A stretch of 30,913 nt of DNA, from NCBI GenBank assembly GCA_965651815.1, contig CBFGTJ010000015.1:1-30913 (forward strand), read 5' to 3'. Position 1 is the stretch's first letter; each line of letters opens with the position of its first letter. The position numbers were made by a program, and so were the translations under genes. The DNA comes from CBFGTJ01 sp965651815 (GTDB lineage Bacteria > Actinomycetota > Acidimicrobiia > Acidimicrobiales > Microtrichaceae). Below, piece after piece: positions 16,073 through 23,652 of this stretch. The notes below the pieces were generated by a model. That model searched no databases. It was not told the DNA's origin and saw only the letters and a list, made by a program, of their open reading frames with translations.

Positions 16073-18104
16073 GCAGCCGGCGGCCCCGGCGTGGTTCGAG
16101 CTCGCGGCGGTGCTCGCCGCGTCGCTCGTCGCCACGGTCGGCCTGGCGGGGCTCGCCCTCGCCCTCCTCGGCTGGTATCGCACGCCGCTCGCGCTGGTGC
16201 TGGGCGTGGCGCTGGCGCTGGCCGGCGTCGTGGCGGTGCGACGGGCGCTCGGCGGCCGCGCTCCCGCGGGCCGGGTGGCCCACGCCGGCGCGGCCACCGC
16301 CGCAGTGCTGGCGCTGGGGTTCCTGGTCCTCGCGTCCTCGGCCCCGTCGCACCACGTGCTGGTGAACCGCGACCCCGGGTCCTACGCCACCACGGCGCGC
16401 TGGCTCGCCCGGGACGGGTCGCTCCAGGTCGACGGCGCCGCCGGCGGCCTCGAGGCGGAGGAGCCGCTCACGTTCGAGAGCTACGCCGTGTACGACGTCG
16501 GCGACGGCAGGCTGCAGCTGCAGTTCAACCACCTCGCGAGCGTCGTGATGGCCGTCGGCCACGACCTCGGTGGCACCCGGCTGATGTTCCGCGTCCCCGC
16601 CCTCGTCGCCACGGCGGGGCTGATGAGCCTCTACGCGGTGGCGGTGCGCATGACGGGCCGCCCGCTCGCGTCCCTGCTCGCCCCCGCGGCGCTCGCGGCG
16701 ACGATGCCGTTCCTGTACGTCGCACGCGACACGTTCTCCGAGCCGTTCACGATGGCGCTGCTCTGGTCCGCCGTGCTCGCCGGCTCGGTCGCGGCCGCCA
16801 CCCGGCGCGCGGGCGCCGGCGCGGTCGCCGGGCTCCTGCTCGGCGCGGCGGCGGCCACCCGCGCGGACGCGCTCCTGTTCGTCGCGATCGGCCTCGTGCT
16901 CGGCGGCTGGTGGGTCGCCGGCGCACGGGGTGGGGAGGAGGCGGGCCCGCGCCGGCGGGTGGCGCTCTGCGCGCTCGCGGCCACCGCGGTGGGCGTCCTC
17001 CTCGGCACCCTCGACCTGCAGCTGCGCTCCGGTGGGTACGCGGGACGGCACTCGGAGCAGGTCGGCGTGCTGCGGGTCCTCGTGCTGGCCGCCCTGGTCG
17101 CCGCGATCGCCTCGGTCGTCGCCGCCAGGGTGCGTCCCGGGTGGTGGCCTCGCGCCCGCGCCCTGGGGACGTCCATGGCGACTCCCGCTGGCGTCGTCGT
17201 CGCGGCGGCCCTCCTGGCCGGGTGGCTCGTCCGGCCGCACGTGCAGGTGATGCGGGGCCGGGACGAGGTGTCGCTCATCGCCGCGCTGCAGTCGGCGGCG
17301 GGTGTCGAGCCCGACCCGGCACGCCGCTACGGCGAGCTGAGCCTGGAGTGGATGTCCTGGTACCTCGGGGTGCCGGGGCTGCTGCTCGCCATCTGGGGCA
17401 CCGCGTGGCTCGTCCGCAGGGCGCTGTCCGGGCGGGCGAACCCTGCGACCGCCGCGTGCGTCGCGCTCGTCGTCGTCGCCGGCGGGATCTACTGGTGGCG
17501 GCCGTCGATCTCGCCCGACCACGTGTGGGCGATGCGGCGCTACGTGCCGGCGGTGCTGCCGGCGCTGGTGCTCGCGGCGACGGCGGCGGTGGCCGCGGTC
17601 CTCGTCGCCCCACGGTGGCCCCGCGGCCTGCGGTCGGGGCTCGCCGCGGTGCTCGGTGCCCTCCTCGTCGTCGTGCCGGCGTCGGTCACCTGGCCGGTCC
17701 GGCAGCTGCGCGAGCAGCACGGCTCCGCAGCGGTGCTCGAGGAGGCCTGCGACCTCGTCGGCCGGAACGCGTCGGTCGTCGTGGTCGGCGAGCCCGCACG
17801 GCACATCCTCCCTCAGTCGCTGCGAGCCTGGTGCGGCGTCCCCGTCGCCGCCGCCACCCGCGTGCCGTCACCGGCGGAGCAGCGCCGGCTCGCCGAGTCG
17901 GTCGGTCGGGCCGGCAGGGAGCTGGTCTGGGTCGCCACGTCCCCCGGTGAGCTCGAGGGCCTCGGACCGGCGGGGCAGCCGGTCGCCACGACCGGGGTCG
18001 CGGTGGAGGAGCGCCACCCCGAACGCACCCTGCTGAGGGCCCCGGAGGGCTACGAACCGCCCGGGGACGGCTGGTCGCTCGCGGTGCGGCGCACCGCCGG
18101 TTGA
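16062..18104 (+). CDS. GT-C-like polytopic membrane protein, second of a tandem pair
   Basis: A 680-residue paralogue of the preceding gene with the same order of elements. NRDPGSYATTARWL carries D104, NHLASVVMAVGHDLGG is at 156-171, and SPDHVWAMRRYVPAVLP comes before the last membrane segments. A C-terminal soluble domain has the matching SLRAWCGVPVA (first copy TLRSWCEVPAA). The closeness of these blocks and the head-to-tail arrangement point to gene duplication. The two copies differ in the loop after the RDPG motif (about 115-135), which may alter acceptor or donor choice. The ATG at 16062 lies inside the end of the upstream gene, so it is read by coupled translation. It is the last gene of the operon; a hairpin starts 17 bases after the stop. 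A role in adding sugars outside the membrane is inferred from the fold only. Confidence 0.8.
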   Translation: MSTEQPAAPAWFELAAVLAASLVATVGLAGLALALLGWYRTPLALVLGVALALAGVVAVRRALGGRAPAGRVAHAGAATAAVLALGFLVLASSAPSHHVLVNRDPGSYATTARWLARDGSLQVDGAAGGLEAEEPLTFESYAVYDVGDGRLQLQFNHLASVVMAVGHDLGGTRLMFRVPALVATAGLMSLYAVAVRMTGRPLASLLAPAALAATMPFLYVARDTFSEPFTMALLWSAVLAGSVAAATRRAGAGAVAGLLLGAAAATRADALLFVAIGLVLGGWWVAGARGGEEAGPRRRVALCALAATAVGVLLGTLDLQLRSGGYAGRHSEQVGVLRVLVLAALVAAIASVVAARVRPGWWPRARALGTSMATPAGVVVAAALLAGWLVRPHVQVMRGRDEVSLIAALQSAAGVEPDPARRYGELSLEWMSWYLGVPGLLLAIWGTAWLVRRALSGRANPATAACVALVVVAGGIYWWRPSISPDHVWAMRRYVPAVLPALVLAATAAVAAVLVAPRWPRGLRSGLAAVLGALLVVVPASVTWPVRQLREQHGSAAVLEEACDLVGRNASVVVVGEPARHILPQSLRAWCGVPVAAATRVPSPAEQRRLAESVGRAGRELVWVATSPGELEGLGPAGQPVATTGVAVEERHPERTLLRAPEGYEPPGDGWSLAVRRTAG

Positions 18105-18121
18105 CCCCCTCCGTGTGGCGG

Positions 18122-18144
18122 CTGGCACCCCGCGGGGGTGCCGG
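18122..18144 (+). terminator. Hairpin terminator candidate after the export operon
   Basis: GGCACCCC (18124-18131) and GGGGTGCC (18135-18142) form a perfect 8-bp stem around the loop GCG. A T-G wobble and a C-G pair can extend it to ten. No clear T-run follows. It sits between the stop at 18104 and the next promoter at 18165, the place expected for operon termination. Confidence 0.6.
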
Positions 18145-18164
18145 GACGCCCGGCGGCGTTGTCG

Positions 18165-18170
18165 TAGGAT
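18165..18170 (+). promoter_or_regulatory. -10 box TAGGAT of a leaderless promoter
   Basis: TAGGAT is followed by six bases (CGCCGG) and then the GTG at 18177, the spacing expected if transcription starts on the start codon. No Shine-Dalgarno is present. With the hairpin just upstream it marks a new transcription unit. Confidence 0.6.
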
Positions 18171-18176
18171 CGCCGG

Positions 18177-19220
18177 GTGCTGGATCGTGAGGAACTCGTG
18201 GTCATCGACGACCCCACCGAGGCGCGCGACGGCGATGAGGTCGCCGGCTTGAAGCTCGTCATCCAGATCCCCTGCTTCAACGAGGAGGCCACGCTGCCGG
18301 AGACCCTCGCCGACCTCCCGCGGGAGGTGCCGGGGTTCGAGGTGGTCGAGTGGCTCGTCATCGACGACGGCAGCGAGGACCGGACCTCCGAGGTCGCGAG
18401 GGAGCACGGCGTGGACCACGTCGTGCGCGTGCCGGAGAACCGTGGGCTCGCGAACGCGTTCCTCACCGGCCTCGACACCGCGCTGCGGGCGGGCGCCGAC
18501 GTCATCGTCAACACCGACGCGGACAACCAGTACGACGGTTCCTGCATCCCCAAGCTGGTCGCCCCGATCGTCGAGGGCGAGGCGGACCTGGTGATCGGCG
18601 AGCGCCCGATCGAGGCGGTGGACGACTTCTCGCCCCTCAAGAAGCGCCTCCAGCGCCTGGGCAGCGGGGTCGTCCGCGCCTTCTCGGGCACCGAGGTGCG
18701 CGACGCGGCCTCCGGGTTCCGGGCCTTCAGCCGCGAGACCGCCCTGCGCACGCAGGTGTTCGGCAAGTACAGCTACACGATGGAGACCATCGTGCAGGCC
18801 GGCTGGGAGGGCATGCGGATCCGCGGGGTCGACATCTCCGTGAACCCGGCGACCCGCCCGAGCCGGCTGGTCAAGAGCATCCCGCGGTACATCTGGCGCT
18901 CGGGCCAGACGATCGTGCGCTCGTTCATGCTCTACAAGCCCTTCCGCTTCTTCTTCGGCGTGGGGCTGCTGCCGTTCCTCGTGAGCGTCGCCCTGGTGGC
19001 CCGCTGGTTCTACCTGCAGATCTTCACCGACGACCTCGCCAGCCGCGTGCCGAGCCTCGTGGGCGCCGCGGTCGCCATGCTGCTCGCGGTGCAGATCTGG
19101 ATCTTCGGCCTGCTCGCGGACCTCCTGTCGGCCAATCGGCGCCTCGTCTCCGACACGCGGGTGATGATCCGGCGCCGCGAGATCGACGAGGCCGCCGGAC
19201 GCTCGCGCCGCGACCGGTGA
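18177..19220 (+). CDS. GT2-family glycosyltransferase with C-terminal membrane anchor
   Basis: A 347-residue GT-A enzyme related to dolichol/polyprenyl-phosphate sugar synthases. The catalytic domain covers about 22-240: VIQIPCFNEEATLP is the N-terminal strand, VIDDGSEDRTSEVA binds the nucleotide, and DADNQYDG (114-121) supplies the metal-binding DxD residues D114 and D116. Residues about 262-290 and 298-325 are two hydrophobic segments that anchor the protein in the membrane. The expected reaction is transfer of a sugar from a nucleotide to polyprenyl phosphate, giving a donor for GT-C enzymes such as the tandem pair just upstream. Start GTG at 18177 fits the leaderless promoter; no other start is closer to the domain. 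The stop overlaps the next gene by four bases. A transferase adding directly to a glycolipid is the alternative. Confidence 0.87.
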   Translation: MLDREELVVIDDPTEARDGDEVAGLKLVIQIPCFNEEATLPETLADLPREVPGFEVVEWLVIDDGSEDRTSEVAREHGVDHVVRVPENRGLANAFLTGLDTALRAGADVIVNTDADNQYDGSCIPKLVAPIVEGEADLVIGERPIEAVDDFSPLKKRLQRLGSGVVRAFSGTEVRDAASGFRAFSRETALRTQVFGKYSYTMETIVQAGWEGMRIRGVDISVNPATRPSRLVKSIPRYIWRSGQTIVRSFMLYKPFRFFFGVGLLPFLVSVALVARWFYLQIFTDDLASRVPSLVGAAVAMLLAVQIWIFGLLADLLSANRRLVSDTRVMIRRREIDEAAGRSRRDR

Positions 19221-21097
19221 GCGGCGCCCGGCGCGACGACGGGTCGACCTCCCCGATGGAGGTCGTCCTGTTCGGCTCGTACGACGTCACTCGCCACCCT
19301 CGCGTGGCGGTGCTGCGGGACGGGCTGGCCGACCGCGGCCACTCCGTGACCGAGGTGAACCACCCGCTCGGCATGTCCACCGCCGACAAGGTGCGGGCGG
19401 CTGGCTCCGCGGTGGGGACCCTGCGGCTCGCACGGAACGTCGTGCGCTCCTGGGTCCGCCTGGTGCGCTCCGCCCGCCGCCACCCCGGCACGCCGGACCT
19501 CGTCGTGGTCGGCTACCTCGGGCACTTCGACGTGCACCTCGCCCGGACGCTGTGGCCGGGCTCGCACATCGTGCTCGACCACCTCGTCGGCCTCGCGGAC
19601 ACCGCTCGCGACCGCGGCCTCGCGTCGGGGCTCAAGTACCGGCTGCTCGACCTCGTGGACCGCGCGGCGCTGCGGCGGGCCGACACCATCGTCGTGGACA
19701 CCGACGAGCAGCTCTCCGCGCTGCCCTTCGAGTTCCGCGGCCGCGCCGTGGTGGTGCCGGTCGGGGCGACCGAGGTGTGGTTCGAGCAGAAGCCCGCCCC
19801 GCCACCGCCGCCGCTGCGGGCCTGCTTCGTCGGGCTCTTCACCCCGCTGCACGGTGCACCGGTGATCGGGCGGGCCATCGCGAAGCTGGCGGGCGACGAC
19901 CGCATCCGCTTCACGATGGTGGGCTCCGGCCAGGACCTCGAGGCGACCCGCGCCGCGGCGTCCGGCGGCAACGTCGAGTGGATCGACTGGGTCCCCTCCG
20001 AGGAGCTCCCCGAGCTCGTCGCCTCCCAGCACGTGTGCCTCGGCATCTTCGGCACCACCGAGAAGGCGCAGCGCGTCGTCCCGACGAAGGTGTACCAGGG
20101 GCTCGCGGCCGGCAACGTCGTCGTCACCTCCGACACCCCACCGCAGCGCAGGGCGCTCGGCGACGCGGCGCGGTACGTGCCGCCGGGGGACGCGGACGCG
20201 CTCGCGGAGCTGCTGCGTCGCATGGCGGACGGCGAGGAGCCCCTGCAGCCGGCGGCCGCGGACGCCGCGGACCGCTTCCGGCCGTCGTCGGTGGTCGGCC
20301 CGCTGCTCGACGAGGTCGCCGCGACGACGAAGCGGCCCAACCTCGCCGCCGGACCGGCGCTGCCCCCGAACGCCTGGCTCCGCTTCGACGTGCTCCGAGG
20401 GCACCTCGAGTCGCTCGAGCCCGGACGCGTGCTCGAGGTCGGCCCGGGTCGCGGCGCGATCGCCGCCCGACTCGTCGCCGCGGGGCACGACTACACCGGC
20501 GTCGAGCTCTCCGATGCGTCGCGGGCCGAGACGGAGGCCCTGCTCGCCTCGATCCCTGGCGGCCGCTACCGGCTGCTGCGCTCCCTCGACGAGCTGGACC
20601 CCGACGAGCGCTTCGACGTGGTCTGCGCGTTCGAGGTGCTGGAGCACATCGAGGACGACGTCACCGCCCTCGCCGAGTGGGTGCGCCGCGTGCGTCCCGG
20701 CGGGCGCTTCCTCATGTCGGTGCCGGCCTTCCAGAACCGGTTCTCGCCACACGACGTCGAGGTCGGCCACCACCGGCGGTACGAGCCGCGGGACCTGGTG
20801 GCGATGGCACGGGACGCCGGGCTCGAGGACGTCGAGTCGCGCGTGTACGGGTTCCCGCTCGGGTACGTCCTCGAGGCGGTCCGCAACCTGCTCGCCCGGC
20901 GGATCCAGCGTCGCCGGCCGGTCGAGGAGGAGTCGGCGCTCGAGCGGACCAAGCGCAGCGGGGCCTGGTTCCAGCCGCCGAGGTCCGCCAACCGGATCAT
21001 CGAGCTGGCGACGTGGCCGTTCCGGCTGGCCCAGCGACCCTTCCCGCGCACCGGAACCGGGATCGTGCTCGCCGCCAGGGCGCCGTCGGGGACATGA
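19217..21097 (+). CDS. Fusion of GT4-like glycosyltransferase and SAM-dependent methyltransferase
   Basis: A 626-residue two-domain protein. Residues about 14-375 are a GT-B glycosyltransferase: MEVVLFGSYDVTRHPRVAVL at the N-terminus, ACFVGLFTPLHGAPVI at the domain boundary, and VYQGLAAGNVVVTSDTP near 292, the GT4 donor-site region, although the usual E-x7-E glutamates are less obvious here (PTKVYQGLAAG). Residues about 385-580 are a class I methyltransferase with VLEVGPGRGAIAARL from residue 405, VCAFEVLEHIEDD and HDVEVGHHRRYEP. The remaining tail is basic and may bind membrane. The reading frame crosses the junction (about 20340) without a stop, so this is a true fusion. It suggests that one protein adds and then methylates a sugar. 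The GTG at 19217 overlaps the previous stop by four bases; an ATG at 19256 is an alternative start. Confidence 0.86.
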   Translation: MSGARRDDGSTSPMEVVLFGSYDVTRHPRVAVLRDGLADRGHSVTEVNHPLGMSTADKVRAAGSAVGTLRLARNVVRSWVRLVRSARRHPGTPDLVVVGYLGHFDVHLARTLWPGSHIVLDHLVGLADTARDRGLASGLKYRLLDLVDRAALRRADTIVVDTDEQLSALPFEFRGRAVVVPVGATEVWFEQKPAPPPPPLRACFVGLFTPLHGAPVIGRAIAKLAGDDRIRFTMVGSGQDLEATRAAASGGNVEWIDWVPSEELPELVASQHVCLGIFGTTEKAQRVVPTKVYQGLAAGNVVVTSDTPPQRRALGDAARYVPPGDADALAELLRRMADGEEPLQPAAADAADRFRPSSVVGPLLDEVAATTKRPNLAAGPALPPNAWLRFDVLRGHLESLEPGRVLEVGPGRGAIAARLVAAGHDYTGVELSDASRAETEALLASIPGGRYRLLRSLDELDPDERFDVVCAFEVLEHIEDDVTALAEWVRRVRPGGRFLMSVPAFQNRFSPHDVEVGHHRRYEPRDLVAMARDAGLEDVESRVYGFPLGYVLEAVRNLLARRIQRRRPVEEESALERTKRSGAWFQPPRSANRIIELATWPFRLAQRPFPRTGTGIVLAARAPSGT

Positions 21098-22008
21098 ACC
21101 AGCGCTGGGTCCGGCTGGCGATCCTCGCCATCGGTCTCCCGGCGATCCTCGTCGCGGGGTGGTACGCCTACGGCGACATCCGGGGGCTCGAGGCTCCGCC
21201 GTTGTGGGCGCTCGTGCCCTCCGGCGTCGCGAACGCGGCGGCGCTGTGGTGCAGCTCCCGCAGCTGGGAGGTGCTGTTCGGCGGGGCGGTGGAGCGGTCC
21301 GTGCTGGGCGACGCGTTCTACACGTCCCAGCTCATGAAGTACACGCCGGTCGGCGGGTTCGCCCAGGCGGTCGGGCAGGCGGCGCTGGCCCGTACCGACA
21401 CCGTCGGCACCGCCCACGCCGGCACCGCGATGCTGCTGTCGAAGCTCACGATGGTGCTGGGCGGGTCCGTGTTCGGGCCCCCGCTCGCCCTGGTCAACCC
21501 CGACCTGCCGACCTGGGTGCGTGCCGCGCTGCTCGCCACCCCGGTGACGCTGGTGGTCGGCCGCCGGCAGCTGCTGCGCTGGTCGCTCGACGTGCTGCGG
21601 CGGGTCGTCCCCCGGGCCCCCGACGAGACCGTGCTGCCCTCCCAGGCGGATGTCTGGCGCTCGGTCGCGTGGGCGGTCCCCGGCCTGGGGCTGGCCGGGG
21701 TCTCGTACGCGGCGCTGGCCGTCCCCGCGGGCATCGACGTGTCGTTCGCGCAGGCGTCGATCGGGTTCGCCGTCGCCTGGGTCGTCGGCTTCCTCGTGAT
21801 CCCCGTCCCGTCCGGGCTGGGGGTGCGCGAAGCGGCGTTGGGGCTGCTCGTCGGCGGTCACCCGGGCGCGAAGCTGGTCGCGGCGGTGCTGTTCAGGGGC
21901 GTCGCGATCGCGACCGAGCTGCTGCTGTTCGCCTGGGTCAGGCTCCGGTCTCGGCGGGCGGACGGGCTCGACCGGGGCGCGCCGCGCGCCACGGACCCAC
22001 GGTCCTGA
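21094..22008 (+). CDS. UPF0104/LPG-synthase-TM-like membrane protein
   Basis: A 304-residue polytopic membrane protein with about seven to eight hydrophobic segments. It resembles the UPF0104 family, which includes the flippase part of MprF and the archaeal AglD C-terminal region. The signature is near the end: VIPVPSGLGVREAALG from residue 235, equivalent to the PGGLGxRE motif of the family. An earlier marker is SQLMKYTPVGGFAQAVGQ (about 78-95), with the small glycine-rich loop typical of these proteins. Possible role: moving or binding a lipid-linked intermediate made by the GT2 and GT4 enzymes encoded just before it. The ATG overlaps the preceding stop by four bases. Its last 71 bases overlap the 3' end of the convergent gene on the other strand. 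Function is inferred from family only. Confidence 0.8.
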   Translation: MNQRWVRLAILAIGLPAILVAGWYAYGDIRGLEAPPLWALVPSGVANAAALWCSSRSWEVLFGGAVERSVLGDAFYTSQLMKYTPVGGFAQAVGQAALARTDTVGTAHAGTAMLLSKLTMVLGGSVFGPPLALVNPDLPTWVRAALLATPVTLVVGRRQLLRWSLDVLRRVVPRAPDETVLPSQADVWRSVAWAVPGLGLAGVSYAALAVPAGIDVSFAQASIGFAVAWVVGFLVIPVPSGLGVREAALGLLVGGHPGAKLVAAVLFRGVAIATELLLFAWVRLRSRRADGLDRGAPRATDPRS

Positions 22009-23626
22009 CCAGCTGCAGCCCGAACACCACGCACGCGAGGGCGGCAGCCCCGACGAACCCGGCGAGCAGCACCCACGTGCCCGCCGCGGGCAGCGGGCTC
22101 CACGCCATCACCGACGTGAGCCGCTCGGTGGTCGACGCTCCCGGCGCCTCCCAGAACCCCTCGAGCATGGAACGGCCGAGCAGCACGTGGAGCACCATCC
22201 CGACCGCGATGACCGCCCATGCGGCCACCAGCGGGTCGGCCACCGACCAGCGCGCGCCGATCCGTCCGGCGACCTGGCGCGCGCCGAGGAGCGCCAGCAC
22301 CGCGACGGGCACGAGCAGCGCGAACAGGTAGCGGCCCTGGACCGCCGGCAGCGCCCCGGTGCGGGAGTGGGAGCCCCAGTTGCTGCGCAGCAACAGGGCC
22401 ACCTGGGTGGCGCACAGGAGCCACAGCAGCGCGGTCGTCCGGCGGCGCGCCCGGTCCCACCACGCGGCGACGGCGAGGCCGACCGCGACGACGCTGAGCG
22501 CGTGGGGCGCGATCCACGGCAGCGCCACCCCGGTGCGCCGTGCCGGCATCCCCCAGAACGTGCGGGACAGCCGGTCGAGCCACACGTGCAGGAAGCGGAA
22601 CGGCGACGCCTGGAAGTCCTCGTTGACCGGCAGCGGGGTCAGGCCCGTGGGCTGCGGGTCCCGGAAGCGCACGAAGTTGGCGACGTACCACGAGAGCCCG
22701 ACCGCCGTGGTCGCGAGCGGGGCCACCAGCCGCGACCCGGGTGCCGGCGCTCCGGCGGGGCGCCCTGCACGGCGGTCGCTCCACCACCGCAGCACCACCA
22801 CGACCGCCACCCACGCGAGCAGGGGAGCGGCCGTCGCCTTGCTGAGCGCGGCGACCGTCGCGGCGCCCGCCGCCACGACGCCGCTGCGCACGTGCCCGGT
22901 CCGCAGGTGCCACAGCGCCGCGGCGGCAGCCCCGGCGGACCCGACCATGACGAGCGCGTCGTTGTTGACCGCCGCGCCGATCGCCGTGGCCTGGGGCACG
23001 AGCAGCAGCGAGGCTGCGGCGACCGCGGATGCCCGGCGCGAGGCACCGACCGCGAGCGCGCCCTCCGCCGCCAGCAGGGGGAGGGGCGCGGTGAGCAGGA
23101 TCGACCAGAGCCGGTACAGGTACATCTCGCGGTCCCAGGACCACCACCCCTTGGGCGTGAGCCCGCCGACGAAGGTCGAGGCGCCCGCGACCGCTGCGTA
23201 GTACAGGGGCGGGTGCTGGGTCATGTGGTTCTCGGTGTCCGACGGCTCGCCGGGGGCGGCCAGGTCAGCGAACGCGGGGCGCTCCCGCCGAGGCACGGCG
23301 GACCCGGCGAGCTGGGGCGGCCGGGGCCGCACGTCGACGGGCGACACCGAGTCCGAGGCGCGCTCGACGTCGAGCCCGAGGGGCACCGTCCGGTTCGGGT
23401 CCTCGTGCCCGAGGCCCCGCCGGTACTGGCGGATCAGGTCGACGTGCGTCGCCTCATCGGGGCTGCGGAACATCGGCAGCAGCACCGAGAACGCGAGCGC
23501 CGCCACCACGTGCAGCAGCACCACCGTCCAGGTCAGGGGGTGGTGCCGCCGGGTGAGCACGGCCCGTGCGCGGCGGTTCGGGCGGGTCGGGGCTGCGGAG
23601 CGGGACAACCCGGCGAGAGTAGCCAC
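21938..23626 (-). CDS. DUF2142-like polytopic membrane protein, probable GT-C glycosyltransferase
   Basis: A 562-residue membrane protein with about ten to eleven hydrophobic segments. After the first segment comes FRSPDEATHVDLIRQ with D57, E58 and H61, the acidic loop expected in DUF2142 and other GT-C-like proteins. NNDALVMVGSAGA and VQGRYLFALLVPVAVLAL are further family-like features. The region between about 70 and 145 is a large extracytoplasmic loop. It probably transfers a sugar from a polyprenyl-phosphate donor outside the membrane, though no member-specific substrate is evident. The annotated start is the GTG at 23626. A TANNNT box (TACTCT, 23621 down to 23616) lies seven bases before an in-frame TTG at 23608, so a leaderless start there is a serious alternative. 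It is divergent from the pyruvyl transferase and overlaps the convergent gene by 71 bp. Confidence 0.78.
   Translation of the reverse strand: MATLAGLSRSAAPTRPNRRARAVLTRRHHPLTWTVVLLHVVAALAFSVLLPMFRSPDEATHVDLIRQYRRGLGHEDPNRTVPLGLDVERASDSVSPVDVRPRPPQLAGSAVPRRERPAFADLAAPGEPSDTENHMTQHPPLYYAAVAGASTFVGGLTPKGWWSWDREMYLYRLWSILLTAPLPLLAAEGALAVGASRRASAVAAASLLLVPQATAIGAAVNNDALVMVGSAGAAAAALWHLRTGHVRSGVVAAGAATVAALSKATAAPLLAWVAVVVVLRWWSDRRAGRPAGAPAPGSRLVAPLATTAVGLSWYVANFVRFRDPQPTGLTPLPVNEDFQASPFRFLHVWLDRLSRTFWGMPARRTGVALPWIAPHALSVVAVGLAVAAWWDRARRRTTALLWLLCATQVALLLRSNWGSHSRTGALPAVQGRYLFALLVPVAVLALLGARQVAGRIGARWSVADPLVAAWAVIAVGMVLHVLLGRSMLEGFWEAPGASTTERLTSVMAWSPLPAAGTWVLLAGFVGAAALACVVFGLQLVRTVGPWRAARPGRARPPAETGA
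23616..23621 (-). promoter_or_regulatory. Possible -10 box TACTCT of a leaderless promoter
   Basis: Read on the minus strand, TACTCT is followed by seven bases and an in-frame TTG at 23608. If real it would shorten the membrane protein by six residues. The annotated GTG at 23626 has no clear box or Shine-Dalgarno. Confidence 0.3.
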
Positions 23627-23638
23627 GTCGGGGGCGGG

Positions 23639-23644
23639 TACAGT
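23639..23644 (+). promoter_or_regulatory. -10 box TACAGT of a leaderless-type promoter
   Basis: TACAGT fits TANNNT and ends eight bases before the ATG at 23653. There is no Shine-Dalgarno between. Only 26 bases separate the two divergent start codons, so both promoters must overlap them. Confidence 0.5.
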
Positions 23645-23652
23645 GGCTCCAC

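Noticed and set aside
13412..16297. A minus-strand open frame of more than 900 codons antisense to the methyltransferase and membrane protein genes
   Set aside because: Its translation is rich in Arg, His, Gly and Pro without hydrophobic segments or motifs. Such frames arise in GC-rich DNA opposite real genes. The plus-strand genes have clear domains.
15894..17804. A minus-strand open frame of more than 600 codons opposite the second GT-C-like gene
   Set aside because: Low-complexity, highly charged translation and no recognisable motif; codon-bias shadow of the membrane protein gene.
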